From the NCBI GenBank assembly GCA_963741385.1, contig CAVUHO010000010.1:930001-994000 (forward strand): 64,000 nucleotides of DNA, written 5' to 3'. Positions 1 through 7,764 of this stretch are shown here, piece after piece. Under the pieces are notes generated by a model. That model was not told where the DNA came from, ran no database searches, and worked only from the letters and a program-made list of their open reading frames with translations. Positions within the stretch are counted from its first letter, which is position 1; each line of letters begins with the position of its first letter. The DNA comes from Sulfomarinibacter sp963741385. Lineage in GTDB: Bacteria > Acidobacteriota > Thermoanaerobaculia > Thermoanaerobaculales > Sulfomarinibacteraceae. The translations under genes and the position numbers were made by a program.

Positions 1-29
1 GCGACAACCCTCGGCTCGCGACGCGGCTC

Positions 30-698
30 GTGATCCGACTCCGCAACGTTTCCAAGGAATATGAGGGACGGTTCATTCTCCGTTCTCTGGACCTTCAAGT
101 CGAGGCGGGCGAGTTCATTTTTCTGACCGGGCCGTCCGGCGCCGGCAAGACCACGTTGCTGCGGCTGCTCTACGCCGCAGAGCGCCCTTCGGAGGGCGAG
201 GTCTGGGTCGCGGGACGGAGGGTGGACCAACTCCAGCGGCGACGTCTTCCACTGTTGCGCCGCAAGGTCGGCGTGATTTTTCAGGATTTCAAGCTCCTGC
301 GACGAAAAACGGTTCTCGAGAACATCACCTTCGTGCTGCGTATCCACGGGGTGCCACCGCGGGAGTCCCATCGTCGAGCGCAGCAGGTCCTCAAGCGGTT
401 GGGTCTGCAACACCGCCAGTCCGCGCTCCCCGACGCCCTGTCAGGCGGCGAACAACAGCGGGTGGCCATCGCGCGGGCTCTCGCCTATCAGCCGCGGCTG
501 ATCCTCGCCGACGAGCCCACCGGCAATCTCGACGCCGACCTCGCCTCCGAGCTGCTGAGCCTGCTCTGTGACATCAACTATCAGGGCGCCACTGTCCTGG
601 TAGCGACGCACGATCAGGCAATCCTCGAGTCGATCCCCGCCCGAGCGCTGGTCCTGCACCAGGGCAGGATTCATTACGACGGAATGTGGCCGCCATGA
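30..698 (+). CDS. ftsE: Cell division ATP-binding protein FtsE
   Basis: A 222-residue ABC ATPase of the size usual for FtsE. It has a Walker A motif (GPSGAGKT, about residue 34), a Q-loop (IFQDFKLL), an ABC signature (LSGGEQQR, about 138), a Walker B (LILADEPTGNLD) and the switch His in ATHD. FtsE pairs with FtsX at the septum and couples ATP hydrolysis to activation of peptidoglycan hydrolases. The GTG start at 30 begins the domain directly. Its stop overlaps the ftsX start in an ATGA, so the two are translationally coupled. The FKLL stretch and the ftsX neighbour favour FtsE over LolD-type ATPases. Confidence 0.93.
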   Translation: MIRLRNVSKEYEGRFILRSLDLQVEAGEFIFLTGPSGAGKTTLLRLLYAAERPSEGEVWVAGRRVDQLQRRRLPLLRRKVGVIFQDFKLLRRKTVLENITFVLRIHGVPPRESHRRAQQVLKRLGLQHRQSALPDALSGGEQQRVAIARALAYQPRLILADEPTGNLDADLASELLSLLCDINYQGATVLVATHDQAILESIPARALVLHQGRIHYDGMWPP

Positions 699-1549
699 TC
701 CATCATGCGGTGAACGAGGGCCTGCTGCTTCTGCGCCAGCGGGCCGGGGTCAGCGCGATTCTGGCGCTCGCCTTGGCCGTGCCCATCGCCCTCGCCGGCG
801 TCGGCATGGCCGTCAATCGCTGGCTCGACCCGGTGGCCGACCTCTCGGCACGGGAGACCTCCGTCGCGGTTCTCCTCCGTCCCCAGCTGGATGTGGATCA
901 GCGCCAACGCTGGGTGGGCGCGCAGACAACGGCACACCCGGATTGGACCATCACCGAGGTTTCGCCGGAGGAGCTGGTGCGCCGGTTGCGCCGCTGGTTT
1001 CCATACCTCGAAGACCTGGTCGGCACCGGCGATGCATCGATGCCGCCGTTGATCGAGATCGCGACAGCAGATGTGGAGTCTCTGGCGGATCTCGCGGACA
1101 ACCCGGAGGTGTTGGCGGTCGGCCCGCAGTCGTCGATCCAGCAACTCCTCGGCCGGGTTGCCCGCAGATTGTCGTGGGCGGTGGCGGTCCTGAGTGCGGT
1201 CCTGCTGGCCGCAGCGGTGCTTCTCGCCGTGGTGTGGGTCCATCTCGAGTTGTATCGCCATGCCGATGAACTCACGATCATGCGGCTCGTGGGTGCCACG
1301 GAGGGGACGATTCGCGGGCCGTTCGTGGTGGCGGTCGGTGTCAGCGGAGCGGTAGCCGGTGTAATGGCGGTTTTTGGCTCGTTGGCCGCGGCGTCAGCGC
1401 TCTCGCGCATGGTCACGGTATTGGGACTGCCGGAAGTCGTGGTGACGCCGGGTATGGTGATGGCCGAGCTGGCGGCAGCCGTTTTCCTGCCGGTGGTCGC
1501 CGCTGCCTTGACGCTTTCCCGTCACGCGGCCGAGGATTTCGACGGATAA
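695..1549 (+). CDS. ftsX: Cell division permease FtsX
   Basis: A 284-residue membrane protein. It has an N-terminal membrane segment (about residues 20-40), an extracytoplasmic domain of about 120 residues, then three hydrophobic segments in the C-terminal half, the FtsX/MacB-permease layout. The motif ELTIMRLVGAT lies just after the second membrane segment and is typical of FtsX. The ATG at 695 shares bases with the ftsE stop. FtsX anchors FtsE and relays its ATP cycle to cell-wall hydrolases. A partner hydrolase such as an EnvC-like protein is not visible in the window. Confidence 0.9.
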   Translation: MIHHAVNEGLLLLRQRAGVSAILALALAVPIALAGVGMAVNRWLDPVADLSARETSVAVLLRPQLDVDQRQRWVGAQTTAHPDWTITEVSPEELVRRLRRWFPYLEDLVGTGDASMPPLIEIATADVESLADLADNPEVLAVGPQSSIQQLLGRVARRLSWAVAVLSAVLLAAAVLLAVVWVHLELYRHADELTIMRLVGATEGTIRGPFVVAVGVSGAVAGVMAVFGSLAAASALSRMVTVLGLPEVVVTPGMVMAELAAAVFLPVVAAALTLSRHAAEDFDG

Positions 1550-1574
1550 AAAATGCGGCCCCCGAAAGGGCCGC
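1548..1574 (-). terminator. Rho-independent terminator of the exb/tonB/TPR operon
   Basis: A 7-bp GC stem (1555-1561 with 1568-1574) has a short CGAAA-type loop and is followed on the minus strand by six T residues (A run at 1548-1553). It lies between the convergent ends of ftsX and the TPR gene. The T tract is only on the minus side, so it mainly ends the leftward operon. Confidence 0.75.
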
Positions 1575-1598
1575 CTCAAGTGATTTACCGGTTCTGAA

Positions 1599-2831
1599 TC
1601 AACGGCAACGGTCTGCGTAGTCCTTTTCGAGAGTCGGCAGTTGCTCTTGCAGCAGCTTGGCGTTGTCATTGTCGCCGAGTTTTTCGAGTTCCGTGACCTG
1701 CATTCTCAACGCATCGATCTTGCGTTTGAACTCCGCACACTCCTTGTCGGCTGCAGCGTTCTGCGACGCGCTGTCCTGCTTCGTTTTCATCTGGGCGACC
1801 ATGCTGCTGTTGCCGGCATTCTGATACCACTGGATCGCCTGGTCGTAGTTTTTCATCTTGTCGTAGACGTAGCCGCCCTGGTTGTAAATCTGGGTGCGGA
1901 CCTTGTCCGTGGGCTTCAGCTTGATCGCCTGCTGGAGATCCGCGATCGCCGCGTTGAGTTGACCGGTCGAGGTCTTGCACTGTGCCAGGTAGAAGTAGAC
2001 GAGGGCGTTGCTCGACTGTTGGGCCTTGGCCTTGTCAAACCAGCTTTCGGCCTTGCCGTAGTCCTTGGCTCCCAGCCACGCTTCGCCAGCGAGAAGTTGG
2101 TGGTCAAATGTGGGGAAGCTGGTTGCGAGACGTTCCGCGACGCGGGCGGTCGCGGAGTAGAGTTCCGACTTCTGCGAGTCCGAATTGGAGCGCCGGGCGG
2201 CCGCGATGCCGGCGCGAACCGCGTTGCGGCCATTCGACTCGTCCTTGGGGTCGAGCTCGAAGGCGGCGGAGAATGCCGCGAACGCCTTGGCATCGTCGCC
2301 GTTGGCGTTATAGGCCGCGCCGAGAGCCTGTTGCAGGCGAGCGTTCTTCGGGTCCGCCTTGGCCTGGGCGTTGAGGACGCTGATGGCCTCCCCGGGGCGG
2401 TTGGTCTTGGTCGCCGCCTGGGCGAAGAGCAGCGCGTAGCTCGAGCGGTTGGCCGCGTCGACCGAGCTGATATTCACCGGCTTGAGCAGTTCGTAGGCAT
2501 TCTGGAACTGGTCGGCTTGGAGAAGCGCCTGGCCGAGGGCGATCTTGTAGGACACCTGGGCGCCGTCAAGCTCGACCGCCTTGCGAAGGCTGGCGATCGC
2601 CGGGCTCACCTGTCCCAGTGCCCGTTGCGACACACCCAGCATGTAGTATGCCCCGGCATAGTCGGGGTTGGTCTTGGTGACCTCCTCAAACTCTTTGACC
2701 GCGGTCGCCCAATCCTTTTTCTTGTAGGCCTCGAGGCCCTTGTTCCATTCCGCGTGCGCCGGGAGTATCGAGGCAAACAGCACCACCAGCGCTGCGCCTG
2801 CGACGATTGCTCGGCTGACCCTCGATTTCAT
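1599..2831 (-). CDS. Secreted tetratricopeptide-repeat protein
   Basis: A 410-residue protein with a signal peptide (Lys/Arg start, hydrophobic run, AHA cleavage region near residue 27). About seven TPR-like helical repeats follow between residues 30 and 345 (e.g. AYYMLGVSQRALG, VYFYLAQCKTSTG), then a charged C-terminal helix. It is the last gene of the exbB-exbD-exbD-tonB-DUF4388-TPR run, 34 bases after the DUF4388 gene. The precise role is unknown. Secreted TPR proteins near Exb/TonB systems may scaffold periplasmic partners of the energy transducer; that is inference from position only. Confidence 0.75.
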   Translation of the reverse strand: MKSRVSRAIVAGAALVVLFASILPAHAEWNKGLEAYKKKDWATAVKEFEEVTKTNPDYAGAYYMLGVSQRALGQVSPAIASLRKAVELDGAQVSYKIALGQALLQADQFQNAYELLKPVNISSVDAANRSSYALLFAQAATKTNRPGEAISVLNAQAKADPKNARLQQALGAAYNANGDDAKAFAAFSAAFELDPKDESNGRNAVRAGIAAARRSNSDSQKSELYSATARVAERLATSFPTFDHQLLAGEAWLGAKDYGKAESWFDKAKAQQSSNALVYFYLAQCKTSTGQLNAAIADLQQAIKLKPTDKVRTQIYNQGGYVYDKMKNYDQAIQWYQNAGNSSMVAQMKTKQDSASQNAAADKECAEFKRKIDALRMQVTELEKLGDNDNAKLLQEQLPTLEKDYADRCR

Positions 2832-2865
2832 GATCTCTGCCTCCAGTTATGTAACGCAATGTATT

Positions 2866-3702
2866 CTACGTTTGTTGCACTTTTCCGAGCAGCGGCCGGA
2901 CATGCTCGTCGAACATCGCCGCCGTGGCCGATCCTTTCAACAACGAAATGGCCTTGGTGTTCTGTTCGACCATCTCTCTCAAAGCATTGAATCCCTCGCC
3001 GCGTTCGATGAGAGTTCGTGCGGTAGTGTACTGCTTTTCGATGGTCCGCTCACCCCCGGAACCGACCACATCGAGCGCGACGGCGCGAATCTTTTCGGCC
3101 AGACCGAGAAGCGTCACCGGGTTGGGGCCGCCCTGCCAGAGCCGACTCTGCGGGCCGGCCTCACCACTGCTGCCAAGCGCCACGAGCCCCGTTGTGATCA
3201 TCCCGAAGAGCAGCTTCGAGACGTCAAAAGGGGCCCATTTAAGCTCGGCAGCAATGTCCTCAATGGACTGCTCGCCGTCGATGCGGGTCACAAGGATCCA
3301 CTCCTGAGGGCTGAGCGTGACCTGATCCGCGCCTTTTTCGCGGTTGGTGAAATAGGGAACCAGATCAAGCGACGGGATCTTCCGCGACAACACCCGCCAC
3401 TCGTCGAGACGACGCGCCGACTCCATCATCAGCGACGCATTCGACATGTGAATCGTGACCTGGCTCGTTTCCTTACCAGGTTCGAACGCAAAGGTCCCCT
3501 CGGACCAGATGGCCATCTCGTACACGGCGCTGTCACCGCGGAGGTTGCCCACCATCGCGTCGACTATCTGGCCATCGCGGAGGTAGATACGGCCGGCCCC
3601 CTGTTCCCCGTGGATCTCGAACGCACCTGTCTTGCCAGAAACACTGACCAGTTGGATCACGTCCGGCAGAGGCAGTTCGCTCAAAGACCCTTGCAGCGAC
3701 AT
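2866..3702 (-). CDS. DUF4388 domain protein
   Basis: A 278-residue soluble protein. The N-terminal 100 residues (LSELPLPDVIQLVSVSGKTG, then GRIYLRDGQIVDA) are a clear DUF4388 (PATAN-like) domain. Residues 120-180 look like a small winged-helix-type region (IDGEQSIEDIAAEL), and the C-terminus is helical. DUF4388 proteins are common in Acidobacteriota, myxobacteria and Deinococcus and are linked to signalling, with no established biochemical activity. The gene sits 10 bases behind tonB in the same operon, which suggests a role tied to the energy-transducer complex. No signal peptide is visible. Confidence 0.75.
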   Translation of the reverse strand: MSLQGSLSELPLPDVIQLVSVSGKTGAFEIHGEQGAGRIYLRDGQIVDAMVGNLRGDSAVYEMAIWSEGTFAFEPGKETSQVTIHMSNASLMMESARRLDEWRVLSRKIPSLDLVPYFTNREKGADQVTLSPQEWILVTRIDGEQSIEDIAAELKWAPFDVSKLLFGMITTGLVALGSSGEAGPQSRLWQGGPNPVTLLGLAEKIRAVALDVVGSGGERTIEKQYTTARTLIERGEGFNALREMVEQNTKAISLLKGSATAAMFDEHVRPLLGKVQQT

Positions 3703-3712
3703 CGTGGAGAGT

Positions 3713-4444
3713 CTACTGCAGATTGAACCGCACCGTAAGGATGTAGAGAACCTCCACCGGTTTTCCGTTCAGGGTCGACGGCTCAAATTTCCACTTATTG
3801 ACGGCATCAACCGCCGTCTCGGTGAGACCCAGTGGAAGCCCGCGCAGGACCTTGATGTTTTGGACGCGTCCGTCTTTCCCGATCGTGCACTCGAGCACGA
3901 CCACTCCCTGGATCCGAGCGCGTCGTGCCGCTTCGGGATAGATTGGCGTAGGCCCACTGATCTTTCTCGGTTCGGTGATGTTGCCGCCGACGACAAACCG
4001 CACCGGACCTTCAGGCTCGGATGGGGGCGGCGCATCGGGAACGCCGAGCACCAGGTTGTCATCGGGCACGAAATCAATGTCTTCGTCCGGTTGCTGGTCG
4101 CGAATCGGCTCCGGCTCGTCAGGCGTCGGATCGGGAATCGGCACCTTCATGGTCTTCGGTTTGGGGATCTGCTGCATCTCACGCCGCGGAGGCTGTTTGA
4201 ACTTCACCTGCTTGACGACGTAGATCTTGCTCTTCTTTTCCTGGGCGTCTGAAAGACCGCTGGCGAAGGTGGGCCAGTGCATGGCAAACACCACGATGTG
4301 GAAGATCACCGCGATGCCGATCGCCCATCGCGTCACCTTGCGATCCTGACCTTCTTCTGCCGCCAGCATTTCGGCGGTGGTCAACGGCAGCTGGCCGTTC
4401 GCTGCCGGATCCTGTTTCTTGTTGGGTTTTGGAGAATCGGCCAT
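3713..4444 (-). CDS. tonB: TonB-family energy transducer
   Basis: A 243-residue TonB-like protein. It has a cytoplasmic N-terminus, one membrane segment (about residues 42-60), a Pro/Glu/Lys-rich periplasmic linker (PKPKTMKVPIPDPTPDEPEP) and a C-terminal TonB_C domain (YPEAARRARIQGVVVLECTI ... KWKFEP) ending in beta-strand residues. TonB carries proton-motive energy from ExbB/ExbD to outer-membrane receptors. The ATG at 4444 has an AAGGGGGA Shine-Dalgarno five bases upstream; a GTG five codons earlier is possible but overlaps the upstream stop. No TonB-dependent receptor lies in the window. Confidence 0.88.
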   Translation of the reverse strand: MADSPKPNKKQDPAANGQLPLTTAEMLAAEEGQDRKVTRWAIGIAVIFHIVVFAMHWPTFASGLSDAQEKKSKIYVVKQVKFKQPPRREMQQIPKPKTMKVPIPDPTPDEPEPIRDQQPDEDIDFVPDDNLVLGVPDAPPPSEPEGPVRFVVGGNITEPRKISGPTPIYPEAARRARIQGVVVLECTIGKDGRVQNIKVLRGLPLGLTETAVDAVNKWKFEPSTLNGKPVEVLYILTVRFNLQ

Positions 4445-4455
4445 GTCTTCCCCCT

Positions 4456-4905
4456 TCACTGGATCCCGAGCATGGACCAGAGATTCTCGATCTCACGCCG
4501 GGTCGGGATCGAAATCGTCTTGATTTCGAGGTCGATCTTGTCGGGGGCCTGTCGCAATTCGTCAAAGACCCTGATCATGTCGCCATAGGTGGCGTCGGGA
4601 TCGGTGCGCAGGATCACCGGTTTGTCCGGGTTCTGCTTGAGCTTTTCGGCCACGTAGGGCAGAAGCCCCTCGAGGGCCAATCCGGTACCGTCGACCTCGA
4701 TGGCGCCCCCCTGCAGAACGTGGACGTCGATGGAGTCTTCCTGCTTGATCTCCGGGGTCTGCGTGTCCTCGGGAAGTGCGAAATCGAGACCGCGGGTGGC
4801 CGAAAACGCCGAGCTGACCATGAAATAGATGATCAGCAGGAACGAGATGTCGGCCATCGACCCGGTGAAGATCTCGGACTGGATTTCTTTCTTTTTGATC
4901 TTCAT
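4456..4905 (-). CDS. exbD: ExbD/TolR family biopolymer transport protein (second copy)
   Basis: A 149-residue protein: short basic N-terminus, one membrane helix with the conserved Asp (SMADISFLLIIYFMV, about residue 19) that takes part in proton flow in ExbD/TolR, then a periplasmic domain of about 100 residues ending in the usual Asp/Arg-rich fold (ILRTDPDATYGDMIRVFDEL). It is one of two adjacent exbD paralogues, 15 bases downstream of the first. Two different ExbDs beside one ExbB are common in Acidobacteriota and Bacteroidota and may form a heterodimer inside the ExbB pentamer. Confidence 0.9.
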   Translation of the reverse strand: MKIKKKEIQSEIFTGSMADISFLLIIYFMVSSAFSATRGLDFALPEDTQTPEIKQEDSIDVHVLQGGAIEVDGTGLALEGLLPYVAEKLKQNPDKPVILRTDPDATYGDMIRVFDELRQAPDKIDLEIKTISIPTRREIENLWSMLGIQ

Positions 4906-4920
4906 GCTCTCCCCCGGGTG

Positions 4921-5367
4921 CTATTTCTTGATTGTCTTCTGTTCAGAGAGGAGGAAGATGTACTTGACCTTCGACTGCTTCAGGGCGTCGAGGACGGCGT
5001 CGACCCGTTCGTAGGGTACGGCTTTGTCGGCCTTGACGATGAACTCCCTGTTGGGGTTCTGAGCCACTTCAGTCGAGGCAAAGGTGACGACCTCCTCGTC
5101 GGTGCTGACCGGTAACGACATTTCCTCACCGGTGGAAACCCGAATGGTCAATGGCGGGTTGGCGTCGGGCGGCGAGATAGAAATCACGGCCGCCTTTTCC
5201 GGGACCTTGATCCGAATCCAGGTTTCCGGCAGATTCATTTTCGTGCGATCGACCTCGACCTTGTAGGTAAGGATGAAGAAGACGATCAACAGGAAGACGA
5301 TGTCCGCCATCGACGTGGTGAAGATCTGTGCTCCTGATTTGCGGTCCCTTCCGCGGACGAGTGCCAT
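4921..5367 (-). CDS. exbD: ExbD/TolR family biopolymer transport protein (first copy)
   Basis: A 148-residue ExbD/TolR protein. The membrane helix with its conserved Asp (SMADIVFLLIVFFIL) starts near residue 19. The periplasmic part carries the family pattern EFIVKADKAVPYERVDAVLD. It follows exbB by 14 bases and precedes the second exbD by 15. The two copies share the membrane segment but differ strongly in the periplasmic part, as expected for two specialised subunits rather than a recent duplication. It forms the proton channel with ExbB and drives TonB. Confidence 0.9.
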   Translation of the reverse strand: MALVRGRDRKSGAQIFTTSMADIVFLLIVFFILTYKVEVDRTKMNLPETWIRIKVPEKAAVISISPPDANPPLTIRVSTGEEMSLPVSTDEEVVTFASTEVAQNPNREFIVKADKAVPYERVDAVLDALKQSKVKYIFLLSEQKTIKK

Positions 5368-5381
5368 CTGCGGACTCCCTT

Positions 5382-6038
5382 CTACGCCTGACCCTCGCCC
5401 CCCTGGGCGTAGCGCTGGCTGTCCATCTCAGAGAAGGTCTCGACGAGCATATTGGAAGCGGTCTCGATGTCGCGCACAAAGCGGGTGATCTTGGTCGTGT
5501 ACCAGTTGTAGGCCAGCTGGGCTGGGATGGCGATGATGAGACCGGCGGCGGTGGTGATCAGGGCCTCGGAGATGCCGACCGCAACCGCGGCGGGGTTGGT
5601 GAGACCCTGTTCAGCGAGCGTGGCGAAGGACTTGATCATGCCGGCCACGGTGCCGAGGAAGCCGAGCATGGGGGCCACGTTGGCCGTGGTGGCGAGCATG
5701 CCCAGCCGCTTTTCGAGACGATCGAGCTCGTACAGCGCTGCGTTCTCGATGGTCTTCTCGATGTCTTCGCGGGGGTGGCCGTAGCGGAGCAGACCGGCCT
5801 TCATGACCGATGCCACGGGGCTCTTGTTCTGCTCGCAGACCTTGATCGCCTCCTTGACGTTGCGATTGACAAGGAGCGCCTTGCGGATCTTGGTCAAGAA
5901 ATCATTGACGTTGATCTTGGCCTTGGAAAAGACAATGAAACGCTCGATTGCTACGGTGGCGGCGAGCACCGAGAAAAAGAGCAGCGGGTACATGAAGATC
6001 CCACCTTGGCGAAAATATTCTGCAACTTGTCCAGTCAC
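5382..6038 (-). CDS. exbB: ExbB/TolQ/MotA family proton channel protein
   Basis: A 218-residue membrane protein with the ExbB pattern. A first membrane helix (MYPLLFFSVLAATVAIERF, about 16-34) is followed by a cytoplasmic helical stretch, then two closely spaced membrane helices (about 118-135 and 155-175) with the conserved LGFLGTVAGMIKSF and SEALITTAAGLIIAIPA motifs. It is the first gene of the operon, with a GTG start preceded by AGGAGGAGG. ExbB pentamers surround ExbD and convert proton flow into movement of TonB. A sigma-70-like promoter lies about 150 bases upstream. Confidence 0.93.
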   Translation of the reverse strand: MTGQVAEYFRQGGIFMYPLLFFSVLAATVAIERFIVFSKAKINVNDFLTKIRKALLVNRNVKEAIKVCEQNKSPVASVMKAGLLRYGHPREDIEKTIENAALYELDRLEKRLGMLATTANVAPMLGFLGTVAGMIKSFATLAEQGLTNPAAVAVGISEALITTAAGLIIAIPAQLAYNWYTTKITRFVRDIETASNMLVETFSEMDSQRYAQGGEGQA

Positions 6039-6193
6039 GGCTTAGCCTCCTCCTGGTTAGAGTTCGCGGGCGTTGATGAGTTCCAGCCTCATCGAAGCTT
6101 TTCATTCCTGCCTTGCGTCCGACTCGTGAAATCCTAACGGAAAACGCGAGACCTCCACACCGTCGATGCCTCATCCGGAAACAAAGGCAGGGC

Positions 6194-6222
6194 ATCGTAA
6201 CATGGGGTCCCAGGGTCGTCAA
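6194..6222 (-). promoter_or_regulatory. Sigma-70-like promoter of the exbB operon
   Basis: Read on the minus strand, a -35 TTGACG (6222-6217) and a -10 TACGAT (6199-6194) are separated by 17 bases. The -35 box overlaps the last codons of ruvC. Transcription would start near 6187, leaving a leader of about 150 bases before exbB. Confidence 0.6.
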
Positions 6223-6704
6223 CGAGATGTTCTCCAGCGTCCGAGATGGACGTGCGTGAGGGCAGTCGCCATCGCGTCCGCGGCGTCCGCGGGCGGTGGA
6301 CTGGCCAAATTCAGCAGCTTCACAACCATGTATCCGACCTGTTGTTTCTCGGCCCTGCCGTTGCCGACGATGGCGGATTTGATCTCTGCCGGAGTGTACG
6401 ACGTGACTGCGAAATCGTTGCAGCCGAGCGCCGCGAGAATGACACCGCGGCATTCGGCCAGGGCGAGCCCGGATTTCGGGTTGCGTCCCGAAAAGGAGGA
6501 TTCGACGGCCGCGCAGTCGGGCCCGCAGGCGGCGACTACCTCCCCCATCGCCCGGTAGAGGTCGGCCAGCCGCTGCTCGCGCTCGCCGCCGCGTGGCCGC
6601 ACGACTCCAGAGTCCTCGAGGTGGTAGCGATTGCCATCAGCGACCACCAGGGCCCAGCCGGTGGCGCGGGAACCCGGATCAACACCCAGGACGCGGACGC
6701 CCAC
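6219..6704 (-). CDS. ruvC: Crossover junction endodeoxyribonuclease RuvC
   Basis: A 161-residue protein of the usual RuvC length. It resolves Holliday junctions together with RuvAB. The RNase H-like fold starts with LGVDPGSRATGWA (catalytic Asp), has the central Glu in AVESSF and ends with the acidic motif DAADAMATAL. The start is a GTG at 6704 behind a strong purine-rich Shine-Dalgarno; an upstream in-frame ATG would overlap yebC and adds unconserved residues. It lies 20 bases after yebC, a pairing conserved in many bacteria. ruvA and ruvB are not in the window. Confidence 0.92.
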   Translation of the reverse strand: MGVRVLGVDPGSRATGWALVVADGNRYHLEDSGVVRPRGGEREQRLADLYRAMGEVVAACGPDCAAVESSFSGRNPKSGLALAECRGVILAALGCNDFAVTSYTPAEIKSAIVGNGRAEKQQVGYMVVKLLNLASPPPADAADAMATALTHVHLGRWRTSR

Positions 6705-6724
6705 GGCTCTCCGCCCCTCCTCCC

Positions 6725-7474
6725 TCAGCCGGCCGTCATCAGGTCTTCGTCGATGTCGAAATTCGCCCATACGTGCTGGACATCGTCGTGATCGTCGAAG
6801 GCATCCATGAGCCGGACCATCTGATCCGCCTGTTTACCCTCGAGGCGGGTCGTCGACGAGGGCTCCATCTCGAACTGGGCCGCCTCGATTTCGAGTCCGC
6901 CGGCCTCGAGACGGTCCTTGACCCGGTGCAGCTCCTCGGGAATGGTGTAGATGCGGAAATAGTCGGTGTCGTCGGTGTCGAGATCGCTGGCGCCGGCATC
7001 CAGTGCGAGCTCCATCACCGTGTCCTCATCGAGGTCGGGTGATCGCGTCACCAGGATCAACCCCGTTCGGGTGAACAACCACGCGACACAGCCGTTTTCA
7101 CCGAGGTTGCCGCCAAACCGCGAGAACAGATGACGGATTTCGGGGGTGGTGCGGTTGCGGTTGTCGGTGAGCAGCTCGAGCATCACCGCGACGCCGCCGG
7201 GCCCGTAGCCCTCGAAGCTCATCTCCTCGTACACAATGCCGTCGAGGTCGCCGGTGCCCCGGTCGATGGCGCGTTTGATATTTTCAGCCGGCATGTTGGC
7301 GGCCTTGGCTTCCGCCACCGCGGCCCGTAGGCGCGGGTTCGCATCGGGATCGCCGCCGCCCTGACGGGCCGACACCGTGATCTCCCGGATGATCTTGGTA
7401 AAGAGCTTGCCGCGTTTGGCATCGGCCTTGCCCTTCTTGTGTTTGATGGTGCTCCATTTACTGTGGCCCGACAT
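6725..7474 (-). CDS. yebC: YebC/PmpR family protein (TACO1 homologue)
   Basis: A 249-residue protein that matches the YebC family over its whole length. The start MSGHSKWSTIKHKKGKADAK is diagnostic, and YEGYGPGG-like (EGYGPGGVAV) and FSRFGGNLGENGCVAW motifs follow. YebC proteins were first described as DNA-binding regulators, and recent work shows that members help ribosomes through proline stretches. The ATG at 7474 follows GAGGAGG and is preferred over an upstream ATG that adds an unconserved extension. It forms a unit with ruvC. Confidence 0.95.
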   Translation of the reverse strand: MSGHSKWSTIKHKKGKADAKRGKLFTKIIREITVSARQGGGDPDANPRLRAAVAEAKAANMPAENIKRAIDRGTGDLDGIVYEEMSFEGYGPGGVAVMLELLTDNRNRTTPEIRHLFSRFGGNLGENGCVAWLFTRTGLILVTRSPDLDEDTVMELALDAGASDLDTDDTDYFRIYTIPEELHRVKDRLEAGGLEIEAAQFEMEPSSTTRLEGKQADQMVRLMDAFDDHDDVQHVWANFDIDEDLMTAG

Positions 7475-7691
7475 GACGCCTCCTCTGGCTCGGACCGACT
7501 CGCTGGTTGCGGCGGTCGGCGCCGGCATTATAGCGCCCGGGGCCCTTCAGGTCATGGCGGCACCATGATCTGACCGACAGAGGCCGACGGGCGCCGATTC
7601 GCGGCCACGCGGCAGGTAGGCACGCCCGACCAGGCACCCGAGGATCCGGGCCGTGAGGCGGACAGACAAAGCTGCGCGCGGCTCGGCTCGG

Positions 7692-7719
7692 TTGACTTTG
7701 CTATCCCGTCACAGATAAT
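7692..7719 (+). promoter_or_regulatory. Sigma-70-like promoter upstream of the kinase-TonB fusion gene
   Basis: A -35 TTGACT (7692-7697) and a -10 GATAAT (7714-7719) are separated by 16 bases, in an otherwise GC-rich stretch. A start near 7726 would give a leader of about 40 bases before the ATG at 7765. The rest of the 290-base gap between yebC and this gene shows no other feature. Confidence 0.6.
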
Positions 7720-7764
7720 GAGGTTTGGACTCTTAGAGGTTGAAGAGCTTGCGAGGGCGGTTTC

